Assembly: GCA_903924485.1 (NCBI GenBank) | Contig: CAIYBL010000135.1 | Span: 1-33,380, forward strand | Source: an uncultured Actinomycetes bacterium | GTDB lineage: Bacteria; Actinomycetota; Actinomycetes; Nanopelagicales; Nanopelagicaceae | Length of the DNA: 33,380 bases | Direction: 5' to 3' | Part shown: one piece after another, positions 1-10,356 of the stretch | Layout: each line of letters begins with the position of its first letter | Position numbering within the stretch: position 1 is the first letter of the stretch | Position numbers and translations under genes: made by a program | Notes under the pieces: model-generated | What the model was told of the DNA's origin: nothing | What the model saw: only the letters and a program-made list of their open reading frames with translations | Databases searched by the model: none

Positions 1-493
1 CTTGGCGCGATCTGCACTTGCTTCGCTTTTGATGAAGGTAAATTATTTGGACCGTTCTGTCCCTATAAGTATTTCTATTCCATCGATAGTTAGTAATTCG
101 AAAATCATTGAACTGGGCCTTGATACTGCGGGAGCACTAGAAGTACCGAGCACCGGTGATGTATCCGGCTGGTACACAGGCTCACCATCTCCTGGAGAAA
201 TCGGGCCGACGATCATCGTTGCCCACGTGGATATGAATGGGAAACCTGCCACGTTTTTTCACTTGAAAGACATCAAAGTGGGAGCAAAGATATCTGTTAC
301 TAGGGCTGATGGCCGGGTGGTTATATTCTCCGTTGTTTCCAAAGAAACAATTCTTAAAGCCAATTTCCCAACGCAAAGAGTTTATGGAGATACGAAATAT
401 GCGGGCTTACGTTTAGTTACGTGTGGAGGAAAGTTTGATGCAAAAACCAAGCACTACCTTTCCAATGTAATCGTCTACGCAAAAATGATTTAG
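1..493 (+). CDS. Class F sortase, 5'-truncated by window edge
   Basis: Sortase core HVDMNGKPATFFHLKDIKVG...FPTQRVYG...LRLVTCGGKFD...YLSNVIVYAK; catalytic His (AHVD) and Cys (TCGG). The ORF-track start at base 2 is a TTG near the edge, so the true start is probably outside the window. Confidence 0.85.
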   Translation, partial: LARSALASLLMKVNYLDRSVPISISIPSIVSNSKIIELGLDTAGALEVPSTGDVSGWYTGSPSPGEIGPTIIVAHVDMNGKPATFFHLKDIKVGAKISVTRADGRVVIFSVVSKETILKANFPTQRVYGDTKYAGLRLVTCGGKFDAKTKHYLSNVIVYAKMI

Positions 494-495
494 AG

Positions 496-2163
496 CTAAC
501 GCTTTGGAGTTCGGGAGTACTGGACTCCATCACGAAAGACTGAAATTACAGATCCATTTACCTCTGGACCAGCAACAAGAATTTCAGGAAGCCATGGCTC
601 TTCGCCAATGCGCCATTTTCCACTTTCTATCGAAACTAATTTGAGATCATCCTGAGGTGCTTCAACTCCCCCTGGTGCCACCAAAAAGAGTTCACCTTCT
701 CGTTGAATAATTCTAAAGTTGTTAAACCACGGCGAATAGTTTCGGTAGTGTCCAACAAGGCCGTGATCAGGCGCGCTTAAGGTAGGCCGTTTCTTCTCAT
801 CTGCGTAATACACATCAGGACCGCAGAGCCATCGCGCTCCGCGTTCATCGTCAAAGAAGTCCCAGCGATAGGTTTCAAGTTGGGAAATATCGCAGGTATA
901 GCGACCAGCCCATGTGGGTTGAAGCGACCCAATAGATGAACCTGAAGTCACGGAAATTCCCGTTTCACCATCGCATGACAACGTCACGCTCTTTGATCCG
1001 CATGTAAATACTCCCAGCATTTGTGCCGCTGGGGTGAGTGATGAGATTCCATTGACGATGCAAAGTTGCGCCGGAGGCAGTGGGATAGAAACGGCCGAGT
1101 CAGATGGTGGGACAAATAATTGATGTGCCGCGCGCGCAATCAGATGCGCGGCTGGATAATCGCCATTGGCATTCGTAAGGACGCATACGCCAAAACCGGA
1201 TTCTGCATCGACGAGAGCAAAGGTCGAGTACCCAACCATGCCGCCGCCATGGGTAAGACATGGCTTTCCATTTACTAATTCTGTATTTACGCCAAGGCCG
1301 TAAAAGTTCTCCGTAATTTTGTAGCCGCCACGAATTTCAATCATTCCTTCACCATCGGGAGCATGTGGCGTAGCCATTTCAACGAAATTGGCCAGCGGCA
1401 ATATTTCTCTGCCGCCAACCGTTCCTTTGTTCAAGAGCAACATCAAGAATGTAGCCATATCCGTTGAGGTTGATGCAACGCATCCATCTGCTGGAAAGAC
1501 TTCAAACCATGTTGCCCGCGATAGTGCATCACCTGGCCTCCATGGAATTTCCTCACGCATCGGCCAATACCCAACCGCCAAAGATTCGCGGTGCTCGTGA
1601 AGTATGGCTCCGAGGGAACTATCCATGCCAAGTGGCTTAAAAATACGCGAAGTAAGTTGGTCAGCTAACGATGTATGAGTCACTGCTTCAATCGCAAGCC
1701 CCAACAACATAAAGCCAACATTGGAGTAATGAAAATGGTTAGTCGAGTTTTTGACTCTAGGAGAATTACGTAGCGCCCAAATCTGCGCATAGTCATCGGG
1801 AATTCCATCCCCGCCTAATATCAGTCCCGCAGTATGCGCTAGAAGATTGCGCACCGTCACCTCAGAAGGATCGCCTGAAATCTCAACCCAAGGCAATATC
1901 GAGGCAATCTCTTGGTCAAGGTTTATGAGGCCTTCGGCAACCAACTGATTTATAACAATGCTTACAAATGTCTTACTGATAGATCCCACTTGATAGCGGT
2001 GATCGATGCGCGTGGGGATTTTGCCCTCTAAATCAGCATAACCAAATGCAAACTCTCCTACGATCTCATTCTTATTCGTGATGACGACCGTGCCACCTGG
2101 CAGCGGCCAGTGACCAGAGAGGTCATCAATGAATTTCTTGAGATCTACTAACTGCTGATTCAT
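496..2163 (-). CDS. Serine hydrolase, beta-lactamase class C / penicillin-binding fold
   Basis: SISK (SxxK), YSN (YxN), HGGG motifs; 555 aa with C-terminal extension. Confidence 0.85.
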   Translation of the reverse strand: MNQQLVDLKKFIDDLSGHWPLPGGTVVITNKNEIVGEFAFGYADLEGKIPTRIDHRYQVGSISKTFVSIVINQLVAEGLINLDQEIASILPWVEISGDPSEVTVRNLLAHTAGLILGGDGIPDDYAQIWALRNSPRVKNSTNHFHYSNVGFMLLGLAIEAVTHTSLADQLTSRIFKPLGMDSSLGAILHEHRESLAVGYWPMREEIPWRPGDALSRATWFEVFPADGCVASTSTDMATFLMLLLNKGTVGGREILPLANFVEMATPHAPDGEGMIEIRGGYKITENFYGLGVNTELVNGKPCLTHGGGMVGYSTFALVDAESGFGVCVLTNANGDYPAAHLIARAAHQLFVPPSDSAVSIPLPPAQLCIVNGISSLTPAAQMLGVFTCGSKSVTLSCDGETGISVTSGSSIGSLQPTWAGRYTCDISQLETYRWDFFDDERGARWLCGPDVYYADEKKRPTLSAPDHGLVGHYRNYSPWFNNFRIIQREGELFLVAPGGVEAPQDDLKLVSIESGKWRIGEEPWLPEILVAGPEVNGSVISVFRDGVQYSRTPKR

Positions 2164-3320
2164 CAGCGTAAGTAATGAACAATCGTAGATTTAAGAAGAT
2201 CGACCGTCTGTACAACTTCAGGGATATCTGCCCACTCATCGGGCGAATGTAGATTTCCACCGAGTGGCCCAATCAAGATTGTCGGGATGCCAGCATTTTG
2301 CAACAGAGCTGCATCGGTCCAGGCATTGAGTCCTTGCTCATCTGCTGGCTTACCCAAAACCTCACGGGATGCATCATCAAATGCTTTAAGCAAAGGACCA
2401 AGGTCGGCTCCAACAAAAGGGTCACGATCAACCTTGACATCTATCTCCGCACGAAAATCAGGAAACTCTTTGCGGATTTCATTGAATATATTCTCAATGT
2501 CAGAAACTCGATTAGCCAGAGTCTCGCCGGGTTGGGTGCCAATCTCGATACCCAGCACTACCTGGCTTGGATATGTTGCATAGTCCGTTCCGCCATGAAT
2601 GGTTCCCGTGTGAAAAACAGTGCGACCGTTAAGGGGATGTGGATTCTTCTTCCATTCGCGCTCATCAAGTTGATGCAACGCGCGAATAACTTCTGCCATG
2701 TGAACAATCGAATCGATGCCCTCATCAGGAGTAGAGCCGTGCGAAGCCTTACCAAATACAGTGATGTCAATCCATCCGAATCCCTGATGCTCCGTCACAA
2801 CAACAGGTAGAGCTGCGGGTTCAATAACAATTGCAGCATCAATCTTGTGATTTGCTACCAAGTGTTCGGTGCCAATGGATGTTCCTTCTTCGTCAATGAC
2901 ACAGGCAAGCAAAACATCGCCCTTGAGAGGTACCTTGTCTCGCACGAGATCGCGAAGGGCCAACATCGCAGCTGCGCAACTTGCTTTGTCATCAACGACG
3001 CCCAGTCCGTACATGCGATCGCCATCGATCCAAGGATTGAGTGCGCGATCTGCCCAGTTGGCGTAACCCACCGTGTCACTGTGGGCATTAATGCACAGAG
3101 TTGGTCCAGGTTGTGAACCTCGAAGGCGCGCCAACATATTTGGCCGTCCAGGAGTTACATCATCAAGGAGTACCTCTAGACCGGCTTCTTCAAGCCACTT
3201 GCCCATAAATTCTGCAACGTTTCTTTCTCCTGAGCCATCGGCAATAAGCCAAGGCGTAACAGATTCAATACGTACTAAATCTGTTAGCAGTGATACAACC
3301 TCGTCGCGGCTTGTTGTCAT
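2163..3320 (-). CDS. M20 family metallopeptidase/amidohydrolase (ArgE/DapE/ACY1 type)
   Basis: NAHSDTVG, GLGVVDDKAS and DEEGTS metal/catalytic motifs; 385 aa; start overlaps stop of upstream oppF-like gene by 4 nt. Confidence 0.88.
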   Translation of the reverse strand: MTTSRDEVVSLLTDLVRIESVTPWLIADGSGERNVAEFMGKWLEEAGLEVLLDDVTPGRPNMLARLRGSQPGPTLCINAHSDTVGYANWADRALNPWIDGDRMYGLGVVDDKASCAAAMLALRDLVRDKVPLKGDVLLACVIDEEGTSIGTEHLVANHKIDAAIVIEPAALPVVVTEHQGFGWIDITVFGKASHGSTPDEGIDSIVHMAEVIRALHQLDEREWKKNPHPLNGRTVFHTGTIHGGTDYATYPSQVVLGIEIGTQPGETLANRVSDIENIFNEIRKEFPDFRAEIDVKVDRDPFVGADLGPLLKAFDDASREVLGKPADEQGLNAWTDAALLQNAGIPTILIGPLGGNLHSPDEWADIPEVVQTVDLLKSTIVHYLR

Positions 3321-4327
3321 TGGTTCCCCTTGTTGTCAGAAAAGAAGCATGCCACACGATGTGATTCCGCATTCGATTGGATTTGTAGAATTGGATCTTC
3401 GGTCAGGCATTTAGCTGGTTCACCAAGCTCGCGAAAGAGCGGGCAGCGTGGGTGAAATCGACAACCTGATGGAATAGATGCGGGGCTAGGAATCTCGCCC
3501 GTGAGAATAGTTCGATCCTCAAGTGAGGTGACCTCAGGGACGGGGATTACCGAAACTAACGCTTTTGTATAAGGGTGCATTGGGTTCGCGATGAGATCCA
3601 CAGCTGACGCCTCTTCAACAATACGTCCCAAATAGATCACCGCTATGCGATCTGCAAACATCCATGCCAAAGAAAGATCGTGGGTAATGAAAAGATAAGA
3701 AACACCGAGTTGATCACGAAGGTCGGCCATGACTCTCAAGATGCCCGCGCGCAAAGAAACATCCAACATTGAGACAGGTTCATCGGCAATGATCAACGAG
3801 GGTTTCAAAATAATTGCACTTGCTATCGCAACTCTTTGGCGTTGGCCACCAGAGAGTTGATGGGTAAAGCGTTCGCCAATTTCTGCAGCAGGGCGCAATC
3901 CAGCTTGGGAAAGAGCAGCTAACGCCATCTCTCTGCGTTCAGCTTCACTTTCACCAATACTGTGAATGGCCAGCGGTTCCATAACCGTCTCAATTACTCG
4001 TTGGCGCGGATCAAGGGATTCAAAAGGATCCTGAAAAATCATTTGAAAGTTTCGTCGAATCGCGCGTAACTCTTTGCCCTGCAAAGGAACAACATCTACA
4101 CCATCGATCATGATCTTGCCCGCGCTTGGATCAATCAATCGCATAATCGCATTTGCCATTGAAGTCTTTCCACTACCGGATTCACCCACCAACGCAAGTG
4201 TTTCTCCTACGAATACTTGTAAATCAACACCATCAACTGCCCGTGCCACTTTGTTTTTCCCAGCTGCCCCAGTGAGCGGATAGGTAACGTGTAAATCTTC
4301 AATTGATAAAGAGAGTTTCTTACTCAT
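3317..4327 (-). CDS. Oligopeptide-type ABC transporter ATP-binding protein (OppF-like)
   Basis: Walker A GESGSGKT, signature LSGGQRQR, Walker B LIIADEP, C-terminal oligopeptide/dipeptide Cys motif (GCRFHPRCP). Confidence 0.93.
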   Translation of the reverse strand: MSKKLSLSIEDLHVTYPLTGAAGKNKVARAVDGVDLQVFVGETLALVGESGSGKTSMANAIMRLIDPSAGKIMIDGVDVVPLQGKELRAIRRNFQMIFQDPFESLDPRQRVIETVMEPLAIHSIGESEAERREMALAALSQAGLRPAAEIGERFTHQLSGGQRQRVAIASAIILKPSLIIADEPVSMLDVSLRAGILRVMADLRDQLGVSYLFITHDLSLAWMFADRIAVIYLGRIVEEASAVDLIANPMHPYTKALVSVIPVPEVTSLEDRTILTGEIPSPASIPSGCRFHPRCPLFRELGEPAKCLTEDPILQIQSNAESHRVACFFSDNKGNQ

Positions 4328-5307
4328 TGGAGACCAGCCCCACTTTCATTGACCAAATGACACGCGACTCTTTGCCCGCCACCGATATCTATCAACTGAG
4401 GAATTTCAGTAGTGCATTTGCCTAGGGCAACATCGCATCTATCAGAGAAGCGGCAGCCAACTTGTTCTTGAGATAGGTCAGGCGGATAGCCAGGAATTCC
4501 ATCAATGAATTTACGTTCGTGCTTAATGTTTGGATAGGCGTTGAGCAGTCGCTGAGTGTAAGGATGTCGTGCGCCCTCAAATCCGAAAACTTTGGAAGTG
4601 GGACCTTGCTCCACCATTTTTCCGGCGTACATCACAGCCACTCTGTCACACGTTTGTGCCAATACGGATAGGTCATGGGATATCAGAAGCATGGAAAGGC
4701 TGTAGCGATCGCACAAACTTCGCAAGAGATCCAGTATCTGTGCTTGAGTCATAACATCTAGAGCAGTGATCGGTTCATCGGCAATTACTAGTTTGGGCAT
4801 GCATGAAAGAGCCATGGCAATCATTACTCGCTGGCGCATACCGCCACTAAATTGGTGAGGGAAATCTTCCGATCGACGAGAGGGAATTCCTACCGCTTCA
4901 AGTAACTCCAGGGTGCGCTCGTGTGCTTCCTTTTTAGAAACAGTGGCATCATGAATACGAATTGGTTCCATGATCTGACTACCAATTGTGTGCACAGGGT
5001 TGAGAGCATTGAGCGCGCCTTGAAAAATGACTGAAATTTCCTTCCAGCGAAATGCGCACATTCCCTCTTCATCCAATGAAGTCATATCGACGCCGTTGAA
5101 ATTTATAGAGCCAGCCGCAATTCGAGACTGGCTCGGAAGAAGCCGCGGAATCGAAAGTGCCAGCGTAGTTTTCCCACAACCAGATTCCCCAGCCAGGCCA
5201 ACAAACTCTCCCTTTTCAATCGAGAGATCAACACCATCCACCGCGAAGAATTCACCTTTTGGGTTGGGGTAGGAGATATGAAGATCGCGAATTTCTAGCA
5301 GGCTCAT
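4324..5307 (-). CDS. Oligopeptide-type ABC transporter ATP-binding protein (OppD-like)
   Basis: Walker [25 protein letters not shown]-terminal [11 protein letters not shown]. Confidence 0.93.
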   Translation of the reverse strand: MSLLEIRDLHISYPNPKGEFFAVDGVDLSIEKGEFVGLAGESGCGKTTLALSIPRLLPSQSRIAAGSINFNGVDMTSLDEEGMCAFRWKEISVIFQGALNALNPVHTIGSQIMEPIRIHDATVSKKEAHERTLELLEAVGIPSRRSEDFPHQFSGGMRQRVMIAMALSCMPKLVIADEPITALDVMTQAQILDLLRSLCDRYSLSMLLISHDLSVLAQTCDRVAVMYAGKMVEQGPTSKVFGFEGARHPYTQRLLNAYPNIKHERKFIDGIPGYPPDLSQEQVGCRFSDRCDVALGKCTTEIPQLIDIGGGQRVACHLVNESGAGLQ

Positions 5308-6188
5308 TCTGAACCCCCCAGACGCGGATTAGTTATCTTCTCAAAACTATGTCCAACCAGGGTGAAACCAAGAACGATAAAGAGAATTCCAAAACCTGGC
5401 GGAAGGAAATACCACCAGGCACCTCGACCAATTGCTCCAGAGACAAATGAGAAGTGCAGCATCGTTCCCCAAGAAATTCGATCAGGATCCCCAAGACCAA
5501 TAAAACTCAGCGTAGCCTCACTTAAAATACATCCGGCGACAACAAGAATCGTGTTGGCAACAATGAGTGGCATTACGTGCGGCACGATATGTGTGCGAAT
5601 TATTCGTAGATTGCTAGCACCTAACGATTTTGCACGCGGGACAAACTGTCTCTGTCGCAATGAGAGTGTTTGAGAGCGAACGATTCTTGCTGTGCGTGGC
5701 CAGCTGAGAAAACCAATCACCATAATGATGACGGTGATGTTCTGTCCGAAAATCGCGCCGAGGGCAATCATCAGCGGCAGCGCTGGAACTACTAGAAAGA
5801 AGTCAGTAATACGCATGAGGACGCCGTCTAATCGACCCATGTAATAACCGGCAAAGACACCGAGTCCAGATCCAACGATCGTGGAGATCACTGTGGCCAT
5901 GATGCCAACGAAAAGAGAGATTCGCGCTCCGGTGAAGAATTGGCGAAGAACATCTCGACCAAGTTCATCGCTTCCCAAGAGATGAGTCCGAGAAGGTCCC
6001 GTCAAAATCGATGCAGCACTGGTACCTACTTGTGATGGATCAAATGGGAAAAAGATTGGGCAAATCACGGCGATAAATGTTGTAATCGCAAGAGCAATCA
6101 GTCCCCAACGTCCCATGCGATCAGCCCATAGTTTCCCGAGGAAATACCAGAATCCATGGCTTGAGTTGGTCTTACTTCGATTCATCAT
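5304..6188 (-). CDS. Peptide-type ABC transporter permease (OppC/DppC-like)
   Basis: Hydrophobic TM pattern, LLGSDELGRDVLRQFFTGARISL (DppC-type N-terminal motif), EAA loop region. Confidence 0.92.
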   Translation of the reverse strand: MMNRSKTNSSHGFWYFLGKLWADRMGRWGLIALAITTFIAVICPIFFPFDPSQVGTSAASILTGPSRTHLLGSDELGRDVLRQFFTGARISLFVGIMATVISTIVGSGLGVFAGYYMGRLDGVLMRITDFFLVVPALPLMIALGAIFGQNITVIIMVIGFLSWPRTARIVRSQTLSLRQRQFVPRAKSLGASNLRIIRTHIVPHVMPLIVANTILVVAGCILSEATLSFIGLGDPDRISWGTMLHFSFVSGAIGRGAWWYFLPPGFGILFIVLGFTLVGHSFEKITNPRLGGSE

Positions 6189-7153
6189 TTTGAAACCGCA
6201 ACTCTTGGATCAAGAATCCGATAGAGCAGATCTGCTCCGAAATTTGCTACGAGAACCGCAACAGTGGTTAATAAGAATGATGCTTCAAGTACTGGGTAAT
6301 CTCTTGCCAAAACAGAGTTGTACATGAGAAGTCCCATACCAGGCCATGAAAAAACAACTTCCACTTGAATTGCACCACCGACAAGGGCGCTTATGTACAA
6401 AGCAGAGGCAGTCAGCACGGGCAACATGGCATTTCTAAATCCATGTCTCCACACGATGGCCTTGCGGGTGAGTCCTTTTCCGCGAGCCGTCAGCATGTAA
6501 TCCTCAGACATAACATCTATGAGCGCTGTGCGCGTGATAATAATAAAGAAGGCAATATCTACGATTGCTAGCGTTATGGTCGGCAAAATAAGGTGGCGCG
6601 AGATATCAAGGAAATATTCAAACCCATTAGAGTAAATCGCATTAGCTGTAGAGATGCCCGAAATGGGAAGACCACCGACCCACACACCAAATGTGAAGAC
6701 CAACAACATTCCAACCCAGAAAGTCGGCATACTCCAAAGGATTAATGAAGAAATTACCGTTGCCGTATCGCTCTTGCGGCCTTGCCTGGATCCAGCGAAG
6801 ACTCCGATGGCGATTCCTGCAATTACCACAATGAGCGTGGATGCTGTAAGAAGCAACAAAGTATTTCCCAGTGCCCGCCCCACTAGGCCGCTAACATTTT
6901 CTTTAAACGAGAATGAGTAGCCCAAATCGCCATGGACAAGTTTTGCAAGGTAGCGGAAATATTGAGATAAAACTGAACCGTCCAAACCGTAGGAAGCCCG
7001 AAGCTTGGCAATTGCTTCAGCATTCAGCCTTTGAGTACGGGCAATCAGGCGAATTGGGTCGCCAGGAATAATATGAAAGAGGAAGAAGTTAAAAGTTACG
7101 ATCGCGAAGATCGAACTTAAAAGCGTTATAAACCTACGTAGTAAGAAAGGCAT
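6185..7153 (-). CDS. Peptide-type ABC transporter permease (OppB/DppB-like)
   Basis: FFLFHIIPGDPIRLIA N-terminal motif, LTRKAIVWRHGFRNAMLPVLT, six-TM pattern. Confidence 0.92.
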   Translation of the reverse strand: MPFLLRRFITLLSSIFAIVTFNFFLFHIIPGDPIRLIARTQRLNAEAIAKLRASYGLDGSVLSQYFRYLAKLVHGDLGYSFSFKENVSGLVGRALGNTLLLLTASTLIVVIAGIAIGVFAGSRQGRKSDTATVISSLILWSMPTFWVGMLLVFTFGVWVGGLPISGISTANAIYSNGFEYFLDISRHLILPTITLAIVDIAFFIIITRTALIDVMSEDYMLTARGKGLTRKAIVWRHGFRNAMLPVLTASALYISALVGGAIQVEVVFSWPGMGLLMYNSVLARDYPVLEASFLLTTVAVLVANFGADLLYRILDPRVAVSK

Positions 7154-7163
7154 TAAGTATCTT

Positions 7164-8822
7164 CTACTTGCCAGCCTTGACTTTTAGGTAGTTATCGCGA
7201 GTGAAGTTAAAGATAATTCCACCGTCAACATTGGTCCAGCCAGTCCAGCCAGAATTGTTGTACGCCTGAAGTTTCTTTAGGTAGACCGCAACTAAATAAA
7301 CGCAATCTTCATAGTAAATCTTCTGCATCTCCTGCACGATGGCCACACGTTTGGTGTGATCAAGTTCGGCAGATTGCTCCGTAAACAATTTGTCATAAAC
7401 AGGGTTGCTGTAGAAGACATCGTTGTTACCACCAATTTGGCTGGTTAGGGGAACACCTAATAGATAACTTGGATCATCTACTCCTGAATCCCAGCCCCAA
7501 ACAAATACATCCCAGTCAGGATGTTCAACGTTGTAGACGGTGCTTGCCATGGTGTCTGAATCAAGTGTTGTCAGAGTCAATTTGATTCCGACCTTGGCAG
7601 CAGTTGCTTGGAAGAGTTGAGCGGTACGAACGTCAACAGAAGTCGTAGCTGTGCAAATCATTTTAAAGCTCAATGGTTTGCCATCTTTGGTTAGTCGAAT
7701 TCCGTCACTGCCTTTGGCGCTATATCCCGCGCCATCAAGCAAAGCGTTGGCCTTTGCTGGATTGTTGTTGATTATTGCATCGCCTTTTGGCTCGTAATAA
7801 AAATCACCGAAAAGTGGAGGCAAGATACTTCCACCTGCTACCGCATGGCCGGCGTAGGCAATTTGAACAATCTGATCGCGATCGAGCGCGTATCCAAGTG
7901 CTTGTCGGATTGCACGGTCGTGCATAAGCGGGTTACCAGTTGAGCCCTTGACCTTGGAAACATTCATTCCAATATGGTGGAAGGAGAACGAGTTAAGTTC
8001 AACAGCCGTTACAGAACTATCCTTTTTAAGGCCATCAAAAACGGTAGGAGGTACGTTTGGCGCAATATCTATTTCACCATTTTTGAGAGCTTGAGCCAAT
8101 AGATCATCGTTGCTGTAGATAGCCCAGCTAATTCCGGTGGCCGCTGGTGCGACGCCCCACCATTTTTCATTGCGAGCGACGGTAACAATTTGACCTTGCT
8201 TGCGAGTACCGAAGGTATATGGGCCAGTACCAACAGGGGCAGCATTATCAAACTTGCCTATTGCAGCGGTCGTTTTTGTTGACCAAATATGTGCAGGAAC
8301 AATTGGGATTACCAGTCCTGGATCAAAAGCTTGTGGCCGACTAAAGGTGAGAACAACGGTGTTGGCATCAGGGGATGCAACTGAAACAAAGTCTGCCAAG
8401 AACTGAGCATTGATTCCCTGCTTGTTCTTGCCGATAGTTTCGTAGGTATAGACCACGTCCTTCGCAGAGAATGCGGTTCCGTCATGCCATGTAACGCCCT
8501 CACGTATTGTGTAGGTAATCGTGTTTCCGGCTGATACAGATTTAGTCGCCAGGGATGGTTCAGGTTTTAGATCAAGTCCGTAGTCAAGCAACTTGTCATA
8601 AATCATGGACTGAATTTCAACGCCTTCAGTTGTGACTGTTGTGAATGGGTTGAAAGTATCCATGTCAGCTTTCCAGCCAACGCGAATCAATGTTGTCGCT
8701 ACTTTTTGTGTACCGACACCACAGGATGACAACAAGGATCCGACACCAACTGCAGCTGATGTAACGAGAGCTGCTTGTAGGAATGTGCGACGATTAAATA
8801 CTGAACTCTCTATACTGACCAT
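7164..8822 (-). CDS. ABC transporter substrate-binding protein, family 5 (DppA/OppA type), Tat-like lipoprotein
   Basis: NRRTFLQAALVTSAAVG...LLSSC signal with lipobox; DTFNPFTTVTTEG, REGVTWHDGTAFSAKDVVYT. ORF track begins at 8843; internal Met (MVSIESSVFNRRTF) is the likelier start. Confidence 0.88.
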   Translation of the reverse strand: MVSIESSVFNRRTFLQAALVTSAAVGVGSLLSSCGVGTQKVATTLIRVGWKADMDTFNPFTTVTTEGVEIQSMIYDKLLDYGLDLKPEPSLATKSVSAGNTITYTIREGVTWHDGTAFSAKDVVYTYETIGKNKQGINAQFLADFVSVASPDANTVVLTFSRPQAFDPGLVIPIVPAHIWSTKTTAAIGKFDNAAPVGTGPYTFGTRKQGQIVTVARNEKWWGVAPAATGISWAIYSNDDLLAQALKNGEIDIAPNVPPTVFDGLKKDSSVTAVELNSFSFHHIGMNVSKVKGSTGNPLMHDRAIRQALGYALDRDQIVQIAYAGHAVAGGSILPPLFGDFYYEPKGDAIINNNPAKANALLDGAGYSAKGSDGIRLTKDGKPLSFKMICTATTSVDVRTAQLFQATAAKVGIKLTLTTLDSDTMASTVYNVEHPDWDVFVWGWDSGVDDPSYLLGVPLTSQIGGNNDVFYSNPVYDKLFTEQSAELDHTKRVAIVQEMQKIYYEDCVYLVAVYLKKLQAYNNSGWTGWTNVDGGIIFNFTRDNYLKVKAGK

Positions 8823-8860
8823 GATGAGAGTCAAGCAGGTCAAACTAGATCGGTCAAGGG

Positions 8861-10330
8861 TTACGTGGGGCTATTTTTTTCTCGCGCCTCATCATTAATT
8901 GATCTACGCAATTTCCAATATTCTTCGGCGTTTTTGTTTGGGGTGAGGATCTGGAAATCATTCAACTGCGCAGGGATCTCAATTCCTAGCGCCTGCGCAG
9001 CAACAATCGCTGCACCGAGTGCTGATCGATCAGGTTCGTTTCCTAAAGTCGTTTCCACTCGACGAGATGTGGCATTGGCAAGTTGTTGTCGAAACCACAA
9101 ATCATTGGCACTTCCGCCAGAAACTCGTAATTGGTTATCCCCATACTTATCGAAACCAATTTCATCGAGAGTGCGAATGCACCTGGCGCTTTCATTCACA
9201 ATTCCATCGATAAGTCCTCGAGCAATATCCGCGGCGCTATGCCCAAGGTCTAGTCCCCAGATACTTCCCGTTAATGATGGGTCCCATAACGCACCTTGTT
9301 CCCCTGGTGCCAGATAAGGCAAGAAAACAGGTGCTCGATCCGCCATTGATGTCGCAGCTAGTGCTAACAGGTCTTTTTCATCAGCAAGGTTGAGGAGTTG
9401 TGAAAGCCAGCGAATAGCACTGCCCGTTGCGAGAAGATCCATCTCCAGACCCCACGTGCCTTCATCGACCATTGGTGTGATGAGGTAGCGATGGTCAGGG
9501 TCATAGGTAGGTGAGTCGCTAATTCCTAAGATAATTGTGCTTGTGCCAGCCACGTAGGCAACATCACCGGGTTTGTTGGCACCCATACCAATTGCTCCAA
9601 GTACAGAATCAGCAGCCCCAACACATACCGGTATGCCTGCAGTAAGTCCCAACGTATTTGCCGCAGATGCGGTCAATGGGTGCAGAGTTTTCGATGGAAC
9701 AATATCTGGCAAAGTCAGCATCGGATAATCTTGCGAATACTCATCAATGACATCGCTATCCCACGTACCAGTATGAATGTCATAACAACCAAATCCTGTA
9801 GCGATGCTGGGATCGGTTACAAATGTTGATGTAAGCCAAGCGTAGAGAAAATCCTTTGCGCCCAGCAATGCGCTTGAGTGCTCGACGCGATCTGGCTCAA
9901 CGATGCTAAGGCGTGCCAACATGGGTAATAAGTAGCGCCCATCTACCCACTGTCCTGTTCGACGATACAACGCATCTTCGCCAATTTTTCGTCTGAGAGT
10001 ATCGCCTTGCGCCTCAGCTCTTCCGTCTTCCCATGTTATTGCAGTTCCAATTGGTTTTCCGTTTTTATCTACGGTGACTAATGTCGGCAACATTCCAGAA
10101 AGTCCAATGCCGCTCCATGGCGCATTTTTTGTTGTGATCTTTATCTTTTCCGTAACTTCCTTAACCGCAACTATCCAGTCCATAGGATTCTGTTCGGATG
10201 CGCCACTTTCGGGACGATGCGTAATGTATTTTGCACTCGCTCTTGCCAGAATTTCACCAGCATGATTGATCGCGACAGCCTTCATTCCGGATGTACCAAG
10301 ATCTAAACCAACGATCACGGCCTCAGTCAT
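8861..10330 (-). CDS. FGGY-family carbohydrate kinase (xylulokinase-like)
   Basis: VGLDLGTSGMKAVAIN, GLSGMLPTLV, PYLAPGEQG, RVSGGSANDLWFRQQLANATSRRVET, SALGAAIVAA. Confidence 0.88.
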   Translation of the reverse strand: MTEAVIVGLDLGTSGMKAVAINHAGEILARASAKYITHRPESGASEQNPMDWIVAVKEVTEKIKITTKNAPWSGIGLSGMLPTLVTVDKNGKPIGTAITWEDGRAEAQGDTLRRKIGEDALYRRTGQWVDGRYLLPMLARLSIVEPDRVEHSSALLGAKDFLYAWLTSTFVTDPSIATGFGCYDIHTGTWDSDVIDEYSQDYPMLTLPDIVPSKTLHPLTASAANTLGLTAGIPVCVGAADSVLGAIGMGANKPGDVAYVAGTSTIILGISDSPTYDPDHRYLITPMVDEGTWGLEMDLLATGSAIRWLSQLLNLADEKDLLALAATSMADRAPVFLPYLAPGEQGALWDPSLTGSIWGLDLGHSAADIARGLIDGIVNESARCIRTLDEIGFDKYGDNQLRVSGGSANDLWFRQQLANATSRRVETTLGNEPDRSALGAAIVAAQALGIEIPAQLNDFQILTPNKNAEEYWKLRRSINDEAREKNSPT

Positions 10331-10356
10331 GAAATCAGCCTACTAATAAATACTGG

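Noticed and set aside
2298-2810. 170-aa plus-strand ORF
   Set aside because: Antisense to the M20 peptidase; no recognisable motif.
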